Source: Alphaproteobacteria bacterium
GTDB taxonomy: Bacteria; Pseudomonadota; Alphaproteobacteria; Rickettsiales; UBA998
Direction: 5' to 3'
Assembly: GCA_021730835.1 (NCBI GenBank)
Contig: JAKFYP010000041.1
Coordinates: 1 to 11,572, forward strand
DNA: 11,572 nt
The notes under the pieces were generated by a model. That model ran no database searches. It was given only the letters and a program-made list of their open reading frames with translations, and was not told the DNA's origin. Shown here in pieces: positions 5,710-11,510 of this stretch (position 1 is its first letter; every line of letters starts with the position of its first letter). Both the position numbers and the translations under genes were made by a program.

Positions 5710-5734
5710 GCGGATAACGCTGGACGTTATAGGA
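5684..5734. repeat. Twin operator-like repeats upstream of higB
   Basis: Two copies of a 21-bp sequence, at 5684-5704 and 5714-5734, differ at one base and start 30 bp apart. Each contains an inverted repeat; in the second copy it is ATAACGCTGGACGTTAT, 6-bp arms around 5 bases. The first fills the -10/-35 spacer of the higBA promoter and the second lies just upstream of the -35. They are the best candidates for HigA (or HigBA) binding sites. Confidence 0.65.
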
Positions 5735-5756
5735 CAACAACAGATAACAAAACATG

Positions 5757-6944
5757 CTACCCCTTCCGCAGTTCAAATACATCCGCCTTTTTGCCTTCCA
5801 GTGCCGCCGTGATATTGTTCCCCACGATATTGGAGGCTTCGCGCACCGCCTCCCCCGTCAAATGGGCGTAGCGTTGCGTAGTAGTGGCTTGCTTATGGGA
5901 GAGCAGCTTACCAATCATGGGGAGGCTTAACCCGCTCGCCGCGCCCACACTGGCGAAGGAATGCCGCAAATCATGCAGCCGGATGTTTTCCAGTCCGGCG
6001 CGTTTCAGAATGCGTTGCCACGGCTTGCGCAGGTTCACCAGATGCTTTTGCCCGTTCTTGCCGACAATCACATACGGGTTGCCGACTACGCGCTCCACCT
6101 TGTGCAGCAATTCTATCACCGCGTCATTCAGATCGAGGGTTTTCTTGCCCGTTTTGGAGTCAGGGAAGTTAATCCGTTTGTGGGTAAAGTCTATCCAGTC
6201 CCAGCGCAATTCCAGAATCTCATTACGGCGGCATCCGGTGTAGATAAGCAGTTGCAGCGCCAGCAGCACTTGCGGGCTTTCCAGTTGCTCCGCCTCGCAC
6301 TGCTGGAAGGCTTCCCCCAGCCGCGCCATTTCTTCCGCCGATAAAAACCGTTCGCGGGATTGCTCTTTGAATTTTTTGACATGGCGGCACGGGTTCTCCC
6401 CGTCCATATATCCCCACTCCGCCGCAAGGTTAAAGGCTCGCCGCATCAATTCCAATACGCGGTTCGCCATATAGGGCGTGTCCCTCATACGCTGGTGCAG
6501 CCTGTCCACGTCCCGCCGCGTCAACACATTCAAGCGCGTACCGCCCAGCACGGGGAGAATATACTTGCTCCACATCCGCGCATCTTCCTTCTGGCTATTC
6601 GGTTTCATGCCCGCCACATGCCGCTTGGCATAGATTTCCACAAACTCCGTCAGTGTCAGGGTTTTCCGCGCCTCCTGTCTGCTCTTGGAAACATCCTCCC
6701 CCCGATGCACCCGCGCCAGCCAGTCCTTGGCAATATCACGTGCCTGTTCGCAGGTAATCTTGCCATGCTCGCCAATCGCTGGCCGACGCTCGCGCCCTTC
6801 CTGTGTGCGGTAGTAGAGCAGATAGGTACGCTTCCCCGCCGGAGAGATTTTGCACTGAAACCCCTTGATTTCCGTATCGTTCAGCACAATCGGCCTGGCT
6901 TCCGGCGTAGCAGACTCCACCAGTCTTTTGGTTAGCTTTGGCAT
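5757..6944 (-). CDS. int: Tyrosine recombinase integrase (DUF4102 / P4-type)
   Basis: A 395-residue integrase of the large island family. Residues 1-90 are the DUF4102 arm-binding domain (LTKRLVESATPEARPIVLND, then YLLYYRTQEGRERRPAIGEHG), 95-195 the SAM-like core-binding domain, and 200-375 the catalytic domain. The catalytic set is complete: R239 in TGCRRNEIL, K264 in SKTGKK, H324 and R327 in HDLRHSF, H350 in LLSHKQ and the nucleophile Y359 in TQRYAHL. Length is usual. The ATG at 6944 has AAAGGGG upstream. The enzyme recombines the element with the tRNA-Pro 3' end at 7171-7219. The gene lies 230 bp from that junction and is read away from it. One AAGTCGCA repeat lies in its leader, so the enzyme may repress its own gene. 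Confidence 0.96.
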   Translation of the reverse strand: MPKLTKRLVESATPEARPIVLNDTEIKGFQCKISPAGKRTYLLYYRTQEGRERRPAIGEHGKITCEQARDIAKDWLARVHRGEDVSKSRQEARKTLTLTEFVEIYAKRHVAGMKPNSQKEDARMWSKYILPVLGGTRLNVLTRRDVDRLHQRMRDTPYMANRVLELMRRAFNLAAEWGYMDGENPCRHVKKFKEQSRERFLSAEEMARLGEAFQQCEAEQLESPQVLLALQLLIYTGCRRNEILELRWDWIDFTHKRINFPDSKTGKKTLDLNDAVIELLHKVERVVGNPYVIVGKNGQKHLVNLRKPWQRILKRAGLENIRLHDLRHSFASVGAASGLSLPMIGKLLSHKQATTTQRYAHLTGEAVREASNIVGNNITAALEGKKADVFELRKG

Positions 6945-6958
6945 ATATTCCCCTTTCC

Positions 6959-7044
6959 AAGTCGCAAATTATGACCATAGAAAATTCAAAAATGGCTGAT
7001 TCTCTAGTGATAGAGACTGTATCCTAAGTCGCATATAAGTCGCA
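6959..7044. repeat. Three AAGTCGCA direct repeats, candidate integrase arm sites
   Basis: AAGTCGCA occurs at 6959-6966, 7026-7033 and 7037-7044, always in the same orientation; the last two are 11 bp apart, about one helical turn. They lie between int and the attachment core, where the N-terminal domain of large integrases binds arm sites. An inverted repeat TCTCTA-gtga-TAGAGA (7001-7016) lies between them and could be an operator or excisionase site. Confidence 0.45.
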
Positions 7045-7170
7045 ACAGGAATCAAAACAGTTCATAAAAGAACATAAGGAGTAACAACCGGATAATAATT
7101 ATCTTATTGATTTTCTGCTAATAGTCATAATCAGTAGCAAACGGTGATAATGGGTAAAAGCTATAAACTC

Positions 7171-7219
7171 CTGCTTTGGGAGCAGAGGGTCGCAGGTTCG
7201 AATCCTCTCGCCCCGACCA
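7171..7219 (+). other. Attachment site: 3' half of tRNA-Pro(UGG)
   Basis: CTGCTTTGGGAGCAG gives an anticodon stem-loop with TGG, followed by a variable region, the T loop TTCGAAT and CGCCCCG-A-CCA ending at 7219. The upstream bases do not supply a D arm or a 5' acceptor strand, so it is not a tRNA gene. The T stem GCAGG/CCTCT has a C-C mismatch and the outermost anticodon-stem pair is C-A, consistent with a copy no longer under selection. It marks the boundary between element (left) and chromosome (right). Confidence 0.85.
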
Positions 7220-7510
7220 TGTTTTCAGTGTGTTATGGTGTCGTGTGTTGGTACGGAAGCAACACAGCTAGAAACGGCGCTTGACCTCATCAACCCAGCG
7301 CACACTTACTTCGGTCTCACAATCGCCGTGCTGTCTTCGCCATGTTCCGGCACACGTAAAACCCGATCTCGAAAATCTTGTGAATGAACGTTCTGGTTAC
7401 CTGCTATTCACCGTTTTGCTTATGAAATGGAATGCGAATAAGGACTAAAAACGCAATTTATTGTCATTCCACGTAACAATTTTCCAAAATAATAGGAGAG
7501 TAAACAGGAA
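7220..7510. other. Intergenic chromosomal stretch without a supported gene
   Basis: This stretch lies between the attachment site and the end of the 505-aa gene. I see no convincing ORF with a ribosome site, no RNA gene and no clear terminator. On the minus strand a short open stretch ends VRWVDEVKRRF at about 7284, which may be the tail of a decayed gene, but it is too short to identify. Confidence 0.5.
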
Positions 7511-9028
7511 TCAACTGCGCGCAGGCTGCAGCAAGTCGGCATCAGCCCCGGCGCGATCCGAGAAAGTGGCAAACGGCTTCTTTTGGTCGTCTTTATCCGC
7601 TGCCTTGCTGTCGCCGAGCAGTTCCTTTGCGGCATTGGCGCGAGTCACGCCCTGATGATCGGAACCGGCTTGCGGCGCAATAGCCGTCGCCGGATTAACG
7701 GTCGAAGCCTGCCCGTTCATCAGGTATAAATCCTGTACGGCGCTATGGGCCTGCTCAGGCGCCGTGCCGGCCTTTGCCACAAATTGCTGTTCGCTCTCGA
7801 CCGGATCGGGCGCATCGCCCTCGCGGGTCTTACCTTTATTCAAAAAGGCCGCCGTTACCCGGCTGTAGAGAAACACGTTGGTCGCCGCCAGAAACGCCCA
7901 TGCCGCTTCCATGCTGGCCAGCTTGCACAGGGTGGTAAACCGCTTGGCCCCGGTCAACTCTATATCCTCGAGGATTTTGACGTAAGCATCGGCCTTTTCC
8001 GTGCCTTTACTCCGGTAGCGCTCCAGCCGCTTCTGATGGCCCTGCTCGAGTTTTCCCTCCAGCCACTCAACGCCGCCTTTGGTCAGCGTGCTTTCGCGCA
8101 GGAAATTGGCCAGATGGCCGCCCATGCCGATTTTTTCCTTAGCCTCGCTGCCAATGATATACTGGTTCGTGCCGTCGAAATTTTTCAGCCCGGCTTTTTT
8201 CAGCAGATTATCCTCCGGGCCGATGAGGAAATATTCCCCGATCGTCGTGGACATACCCAGCATGCGCGCTCCGACCACGCTGCCCCAGGTTTGCGGGGTT
8301 TCTGCGTGCTCGAGATAATCATAGCGCAAATCGCGCTGCTGCTTTTGTTCTTCGGTCAAATTGCCGCCGAATTTCTCGTCAAACCATTTCACCATCCCCA
8401 GCTTATGGTCTTCGAGAATCTTAATCGGGGCCATCAGGATCGTGCCGCCGGTATTAAGCGCCAGAAAATTCGCGCCCCAGCGTTTCCAGTGGGCGCTGGC
8501 ATTGATTTTAGTCGCCGCCTCCTTGAGCTTGTCGTATTCGCCCGCGTCCTTCAGGATGCCGCTATTAACCAATTTGTTTATTACACCGTCATCCGGCCTC
8601 TCCGTAATCGCCTCGAAGAACTTCGAGGTCACGCCGTTTTTACCTGATATCTCGGGATATGCCTCACGCATATCGTGCTCGAAACCCAGAACATTGGCCA
8701 GAAGCTGCTCTTCGTTACCGGCGAGTGAGGCATATTCCTTACATACCTTTTTAGTAGCGCTCTCCCTTGCCCATTGGGTGATCGGGCCGGTCATGCCGCC
8801 GACATCGGTTTGCATGGCCATCGCTACGGAAATCACTCCGTTGACGCCCATGCCGACGACATAATAATCGAGGATGTTGAACAGCTTTTCCCCGAAAGTG
8901 GTCGGGGGAGTCGGCATGCCTTTATGGTATTTGGCGGCGTGATTCGCCTGCGTGCCATTTGCCGCACCGCCATTGAGCGAAGGCGGCGGCAGCGTAGCGG
9001 CTGTCGTATCCTGAGTCGTCTGATCCAT
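7511..9028 (-). CDS. Unknown protein with several hydrophobic segments, 505 aa
   Basis: I do not recognise this family. The first 40 residues are low-complexity (Ala, Gly, Thr, Pro, Asn), and the last 100 are a polar, Ala/Asp/Lys-rich tail. Between them lie four hydrophobic stretches at about residues 55-72 (YYVVGMGVNGVISVAMAM), 183-204, 251-271 and 371-396 (EAAWAFLAATNVFLYSR), separated by charged helical regions such as EEQKQQRDLRYDYLE and HQKRLERYRSKGTEKADAYVKI. This suggests a membrane-associated protein with cytoplasmic extensions; there is no cleavable signal peptide at the start. The ATG at 9028 has only a weak GTGAG upstream. It lies 71 bp after rimM on the same strand, where trmD is usually found, and a possible promoter in the gap suggests independent transcription. 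Function unknown. Confidence 0.75.
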   Translation of the reverse strand: MDQTTQDTTAATLPPPSLNGGAANGTQANHAAKYHKGMPTPPTTFGEKLFNILDYYVVGMGVNGVISVAMAMQTDVGGMTGPITQWARESATKKVCKEYASLAGNEEQLLANVLGFEHDMREAYPEISGKNGVTSKFFEAITERPDDGVINKLVNSGILKDAGEYDKLKEAATKINASAHWKRWGANFLALNTGGTILMAPIKILEDHKLGMVKWFDEKFGGNLTEEQKQQRDLRYDYLEHAETPQTWGSVVGARMLGMSTTIGEYFLIGPEDNLLKKAGLKNFDGTNQYIIGSEAKEKIGMGGHLANFLRESTLTKGGVEWLEGKLEQGHQKRLERYRSKGTEKADAYVKILEDIELTGAKRFTTLCKLASMEAAWAFLAATNVFLYSRVTAAFLNKGKTREGDAPDPVESEQQFVAKAGTAPEQAHSAVQDLYLMNGQASTVNPATAIAPQAGSDHQGVTRANAAKELLGDSKAADKDDQKKPFATFSDRAGADADLLQPARS

Positions 9029-9066
9029 CTATGCTCACGCAAAAGCTATTTTCTCATTTTCTCATC

Positions 9067-9095
9067 ATAACAGAAAATCAGGTCAAAAATGTGAA
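9067..9095 (-). promoter_or_regulatory. Possible promoter of the 505-aa gene
   Basis: On the minus strand TTCACA (9095-9090; five of six matches), 17 bp, then TGTTAT (9072-9067; four of six). It lies in the gap after the rimM stop. The call is tentative. Confidence 0.3.
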
Positions 9096-9099
9096 TTTT

Positions 9100-9645
9100 T
9101 TATGACATGGGGCCGGTTTCAGCGTCTTCTTCCCTGACTTTCAGCACTTCAGGCGGATTCAAAACAAGCCGACGCTCCGCAACCGAAACGTGCGGAAAGA
9201 TGGCTTTGGTGAACGCATACATACGGGCTTTGCCGCTTTTTTCCTCACGAATCTCCAGTATATCGCCCGCGCCGAAATCATGCGCCGCGATGACCGTGCC
9301 GAATATCTCCCCGCCTTGCAGTTGTACCGTCAGCCCGATCAGGTCATGGATAAAATACTCGTCTGGCCGGGTATCTCCCAGCTGCTCGCGGGGAACGTAA
9401 AGCCCGGTTCCCCTCAGCGCTTCCGCCTGATTGCGGTCGTCAATGCCCTCTATTTCGGCAATGAGCAATCCGCCCGCCTCGCCGGTAAAGCGCAGGCGAT
9501 AGCTCGCCCGGCCCGCTTCATCCAGTAAGTCCCCGTAAGAAGCAATATCGTGAGAGCTGGCCGTGAAGCTGCGGATTTTCACCTTGCCGCGGATACCGTG
9601 CGCCGAGGTGATTTCACCGAGTTTAACCAGAGGGTTCGTTGTCAT
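9100..9645 (-). CDS. rimM: Ribosome maturation factor RimM
   Basis: A 181-residue RimM, which binds ribosomal protein S19 and helps the 30S head domain mature. The N-terminal RimM beta-barrel starts with KLGEITSAHGIRGKVKIRSFT (8-28) and includes EIEGIDDRNQAEALRGTGLYVPREQL (64-89). The C-terminal PRC-barrel begins at EYFIHDLIGL (96-105) and holds the family motif DFGAGDILEI (123-132) and FTKAIFPHVSV (145-155). Length is normal. The ATG at 9645 has AGGCAAGG upstream. It follows rpsP by 65 bp with a terminator-like hairpin in the gap. The usual downstream partner trmD is absent. Confidence 0.97.
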   Translation of the reverse strand: MTTNPLVKLGEITSAHGIRGKVKIRSFTASSHDIASYGDLLDEAGRASYRLRFTGEAGGLLIAEIEGIDDRNQAEALRGTGLYVPREQLGDTRPDEYFIHDLIGLTVQLQGGEIFGTVIAAHDFGAGDILEIREEKSGKARMYAFTKAIFPHVSVAERRLVLNPPEVLKVREEDAETGPMS

Positions 9646-9657
9646 GCCTTGCCTGTG

Positions 9658-9688
9658 AAAAAGCCCGCAAGCAGGGCTGGCGGGCTTT
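9658..9688 (-). terminator. Terminator or attenuator hairpin between rpsP and rimM
   Basis: On the minus strand AAAGCCCGC (9688-9680) pairs with GCGGGCTTT (9668-9660) in a perfect 9-bp stem with an 11-nt loop, and the T run continues to 9658 (five T in all). This is a good intrinsic terminator shape placed just before the rimM ribosome site, likely reducing rimM relative to rpsP. It is nearly symmetrical, so it could also work on the + strand. Confidence 0.65.
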
Positions 9689-9710
9689 ATGCTTCGATTT
9701 GCATCGCTTA

Positions 9711-10136
9711 TTATGCTGCGGGGGCTTCCCCGGCTTCCTCAGCAGGAGCAGCTTCAGCGGCGGGAGCGGGCGCTTTCGCTTCTTCCTCAGCTTTTTTCTT
9801 TGCCTCTTCTTCAGCCGCCTTGCGGGCAGCGGCGCGGGGCGGCAGTTTGTCAGCCTTCGGCTTGGGCGTATATTCGGGTTTGGTGGTGATGACGCCTTCC
9901 TTACGCAAGAGCCGCGCCAGCGTTTCACTGGGCTGCGCACCAACGCCAAGCCAGTATTTCATGCGCTCGGCGTTATACTGAATACGGGAGGCATCATCTT
10001 TCGCCAGCAACGGGTTATAGACACCGAGCTTTTCGATGAAGTCACCGTCACGCGGTGCGCGCTGATCGGCCACCACAATCCGGTAGAAGGGTTTTTTCTT
10101 TGCGCCGCCGCGGGCAAGCCTGATTTTCGTTGCCAT
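9711..10136 (-). CDS. rpsP: 30S ribosomal protein S16
   Basis: A 141-residue S16, a primary assembly protein of the small subunit. The core (residues 1-85) has MATKIRLARGGAKKKPFYRI, then VVADQRAPRDGDFIEKLGVYNP and the helix AERMKYWLGVGAQPSETLARLL. The remaining 55 residues are an Ala/Lys/Glu/Pro-rich extension (PRAAARKAAEEEAKKKAEEE and onward) beyond the bacterial norm of about 80-90; such tails are common in Alphaproteobacteria. The ATG at 10136 has a modest GGAAAA ribosome site. rimM follows, as in most bacteria. The upstream neighbour usually found, ffh, is not present in the window. Confidence 0.98.
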   Translation of the reverse strand: MATKIRLARGGAKKKPFYRIVVADQRAPRDGDFIEKLGVYNPLLAKDDASRIQYNAERMKYWLGVGAQPSETLARLLRKEGVITTKPEYTPKPKADKLPPRAAARKAAEEEAKKKAEEEAKAPAPAAEAAPAEEAGEAPAA

Positions 10137-10278
10137 GTGTTTTTTCCGTTTTTACGTTATTGTCTCGGTAAGGGAGGAGACTTAAAGCAGATGTTCCCCA
10201 AAAAATCCAGCTTTTTTTGGCGTACTTTACTCCATCATGCCTTGCCTTTGATTAGCATACGCCATTCTGAGGCATCCT

Positions 10279-10307
10279 TCTGCGATTCCATGCAAAGTAA
10301 ATACTTG
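10279..10307 (-). promoter_or_regulatory. Possible rpsP promoter
   Basis: On the minus strand TTGATT, 17 bp and TATTTA lie about 145-170 bases upstream of the rpsP ATG; positions are approximate to a few bases. This would give a leader of roughly 140 nt. The leader holds an A/T-rich hairpin (10198-10220) and no gene. The match is moderate. Confidence 0.25.
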
Positions 10308-10352
10308 CAATTCAAATAATAATCAAGCGTATCTCTGCAATGTGGGCAATTT

Positions 10353-10610
10353 TTGCCTAACCGGCCTTTTCAATACCCCACCCGAACGCAAACGGTGAAA
10401 GGAGACGGTATGAATTGCATTGCCAGCGGCGCTGGCCTGGTGAGAATGCTTCTCGAGCAGAATAATGGTCGTCAACGCCACTGGTTCTGCCGCTTTCGGC
10501 GAAAAACTATCGCCGTCTCACGCTCAAGGGAAATGGTCGATCTCACCCTCTTCCTCTTCGCCGCTTACCACGTCAACGGATCCCTAGAACTACCATCATT
10601 ATTTACTTAA
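10353..10610 (+). pseudogene. C-terminal remnant of an IS1-like transposase
   Basis: The frame encodes 85 residues. From about residue 35 it reads LEQNNGRQRHWFCRFRRKTI and then AVSRSREMVDLTLFLFAAYHVNGS, which resembles the C-terminal end of IS1-type transposases (RHWxxRFRRKxxxVSxSxEMVDLTxxLFxxxHVNG). The residues before it (MPNRPFQYPTRTQT...) do not look like transposase, and the catalytic Asp and Glu residues are missing, so only the last part of the gene survives. There is a GGAGA site before an internal ATG at 10410, but expression is unlikely to matter. The family assignment is from memory of the motif and is moderate. Confidence 0.5.
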
Positions 10611-10660
10611 TGCCTTCCGTATTTTTCATCAAATGGACAATTTATGAGTACGGATTGCTC

Positions 10661-10687
10661 AAAAGGTGCTGGCATTTTCAGCCTTTT
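10661..10687 (-). terminator. Terminator of the DUF2188 gene
   Basis: On the minus strand AAAAGGCTG pairs with CAGCACCTTTT, a 9-bp stem with a 2-nt bulge and a 7-nt loop, ending in TTTT. It overlaps the stop codon at 10678-10680. Confidence 0.5.
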
Positions 10688-10935
10688 GGTGGATGAGTAT
10701 CTTGACCGTAGCTGTTTCTCTCTCTAATACGTCCGTCTCGACCGTGAATATAAAGCTCAGTCTGCTGATTTTGTGCAATTCTCCTCGCCTGATCAATAGC
10801 TTCCTGCTGTGTATCATAAACGCCCGAAGCACGTGTTGCACCTGCTGATCGTACTCTCCATTTTCCGTTATATGGAACGACGTGTTGACCTTTTTTATTA
10901 TCAATTCTTTGCGGTTCAATTTTGATGCGTTTCAA
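10678..10935 (-). CDS. DUF2188 domain protein, 5' end probably altered by an IS
   Basis: An 85-residue protein covering a full DUF2188 domain: QHVVPYNGKWRVRSAGATRA, then DTQQEAIDQARRIAQNQQTEL, and the hallmark IHGRDGRIRERNSYGQDTHPPKG at the C-terminus. The family is widespread and small; its function is unknown. The only possible start is a TTG at 10935 with no ribosome site, since no ATG lies in the frame and an in-frame TAA occurs at 10957. An IS630-type fragment begins at the TA at 10942, seven bases away. The native start or promoter was therefore probably removed or displaced by insertion, and the gene may be silent or driven from the IS. A terminator-like hairpin overlaps its stop. Confidence 0.8.
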   Translation of the reverse strand: MKRIKIEPQRIDNKKGQHVVPYNGKWRVRSAGATRASGVYDTQQEAIDQARRIAQNQQTELYIHGRDGRIRERNSYGQDTHPPKG

Positions 10936-10941
10936 GATTGC

Positions 10942-11480
10942 TAGAGCATTGTCTATTTAGGTAGACACATATCCCGAGGATTTCAGGTAGTTGGCGCATT
11001 CCTGCGGTGAGAAAGTGTCGAGGAGTTTTCCGATTTCTTGCCAAAGTGCGTCCACGGTTCGATGAGCGGCTTTTTTGAGCAGAGCTTTGAGTTTCGAGAA
11101 GAGTTTCTCTATCGGGTTGAGATCGGGCGAATAGGGCGGAAGAAAACGCAACTCCGCGCCCACGGCTTCGATGGCCTGACGCGCCGCGGCAGTCTTATGG
11201 CTACCGAGATTATCGGCGATGACGATGTCGCCCGGTGTGAGCGTCAGGTATAAGAAATCACGCACGTAAACGAGGAAAGCATCGCCGTCCATGGAACCGC
11301 CCGATACCATCGGCGCAGTCACTTCGCCCACACGCAATCCGGCAATGAATATGGTGGTTTTCCAGTGTCCGTGTGACACAGGCAACACACGGCGTTCGCC
11401 AACGGGAGCGCGTCCACGCAAGCGGGTTATGTTCGTCGATGCGCCGGTTTCGTTTATGGATGCCGGTAGCAATCCCCTTT
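10942..11480 (-). mobile_element. Truncated IS630-type insertion sequence fragment
   Basis: The fragment starts at TAGAGCATTGTC after a TA dinucleotide (IS630 elements insert at TA) and holds the 3' part of a transposase gene. The 5' part of the gene and the other end are missing: beyond about 11470 the sequence is unrelated and a REP-like repeat follows. The right limit is approximate. Confidence 0.65.
10957..11472 (-). pseudogene. IS630-type transposase, 5'-truncated and catalytically damaged
   Basis: The 171 residues cover the DDE catalytic half of an IS630/Tc1-mariner type transposase. Conserved parts include NETGASTNITRLRGRAPVGER (7-27), GHWKTTIFIAGLR (35-47), the second Asp in IVIADNLGSHK (D87), and the last catalytic residue in PPYSPDLNPIEKLFSKLK (E122). 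Two defects are visible. The N-terminal HTH half is missing: TAA lies in frame three codons before the TTG at 11472. The first catalytic residue, normally Asp in I-D-E-T, reads Asn (INET; AAC for GAC). Several IS630 elements make the protein by frameshifting from two frames, but no upstream half is visible in any frame. It is a non-functional remnant. Confidence 0.85.
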
Positions 11481-11510
11481 AGTGGTTGAGGTCGGCACTT
11501 CAACTCCCCC

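Larger units (their letters stand above)
1..7219. mobile_element. Integrative element (one end) inserted in a tRNA-Pro gene
   Basis: The right boundary is a tRNA-Pro(UGG) 3'-half at 7171-7219. Inside it lie candidate integrase arm sites, a tyrosine integrase, two toxin-antitoxin pairs, one orphan cargo gene and a replication operon (HTH protein, Toprim primase, RepA-like ATPase, DUF5681 protein). To the right lie housekeeping genes. The left end is outside the window. Since the fragment at 7171 lacks the 5' half, the intact tRNA should flank the other end. No relaxase, coupling protein, capsid, portal or full terminase gene is seen here. A satellite or defective prophage is my preferred reading (inference); an ICE or IME cannot be excluded without the missing left part. 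Confidence 0.85.

Noticed and set aside
7001..7016. Resemblance of the dyad to a tetracycline operator
   Set aside because: The half-sites share CTCTA, but the spacing is shorter than in tetO and no TetR-family gene is nearby. It is kept only as an unassigned dyad.
7171..7219. Complete tRNA gene
   Set aside because: No D arm or 5' acceptor strand precedes the anticodon arm, and two stem positions are mismatched.
7280..7360. Short minus-strand open stretch ending VRWVDEVKRRF
   Set aside because: It is about 25 codons of plausible sequence with no start or ribosome site, and no family is recognisable.
7745..8647. + strand 300-codon frame over the 505-aa gene
   Set aside because: I compared both strands. 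The minus frame is longer, spans the whole block and has a coherent mix of charged helices and hydrophobic segments; the + frame reads as Arg/Leu/Phe-rich antisense.
10198..10220. CCAAAAAA / TTTTTTGG hairpin upstream of rpsP as a terminator
   Set aside because: The stem is nearly all A-T, there is no T run beyond it, and it lies in the expected rpsP leader. It may be chance.
9639..10319. + strand open frame of 226 codons over rpsP
   Set aside because: It is antisense to rpsP; the Phe/Ser/Gly-rich translation is the complement of the Lys/Glu/Ala tail.
10267..10320. 18-codon minus ORF upstream of rpsP as a leader peptide
   Set aside because: There is no ribosome site and no attenuator-type codon run, so it is not supported.
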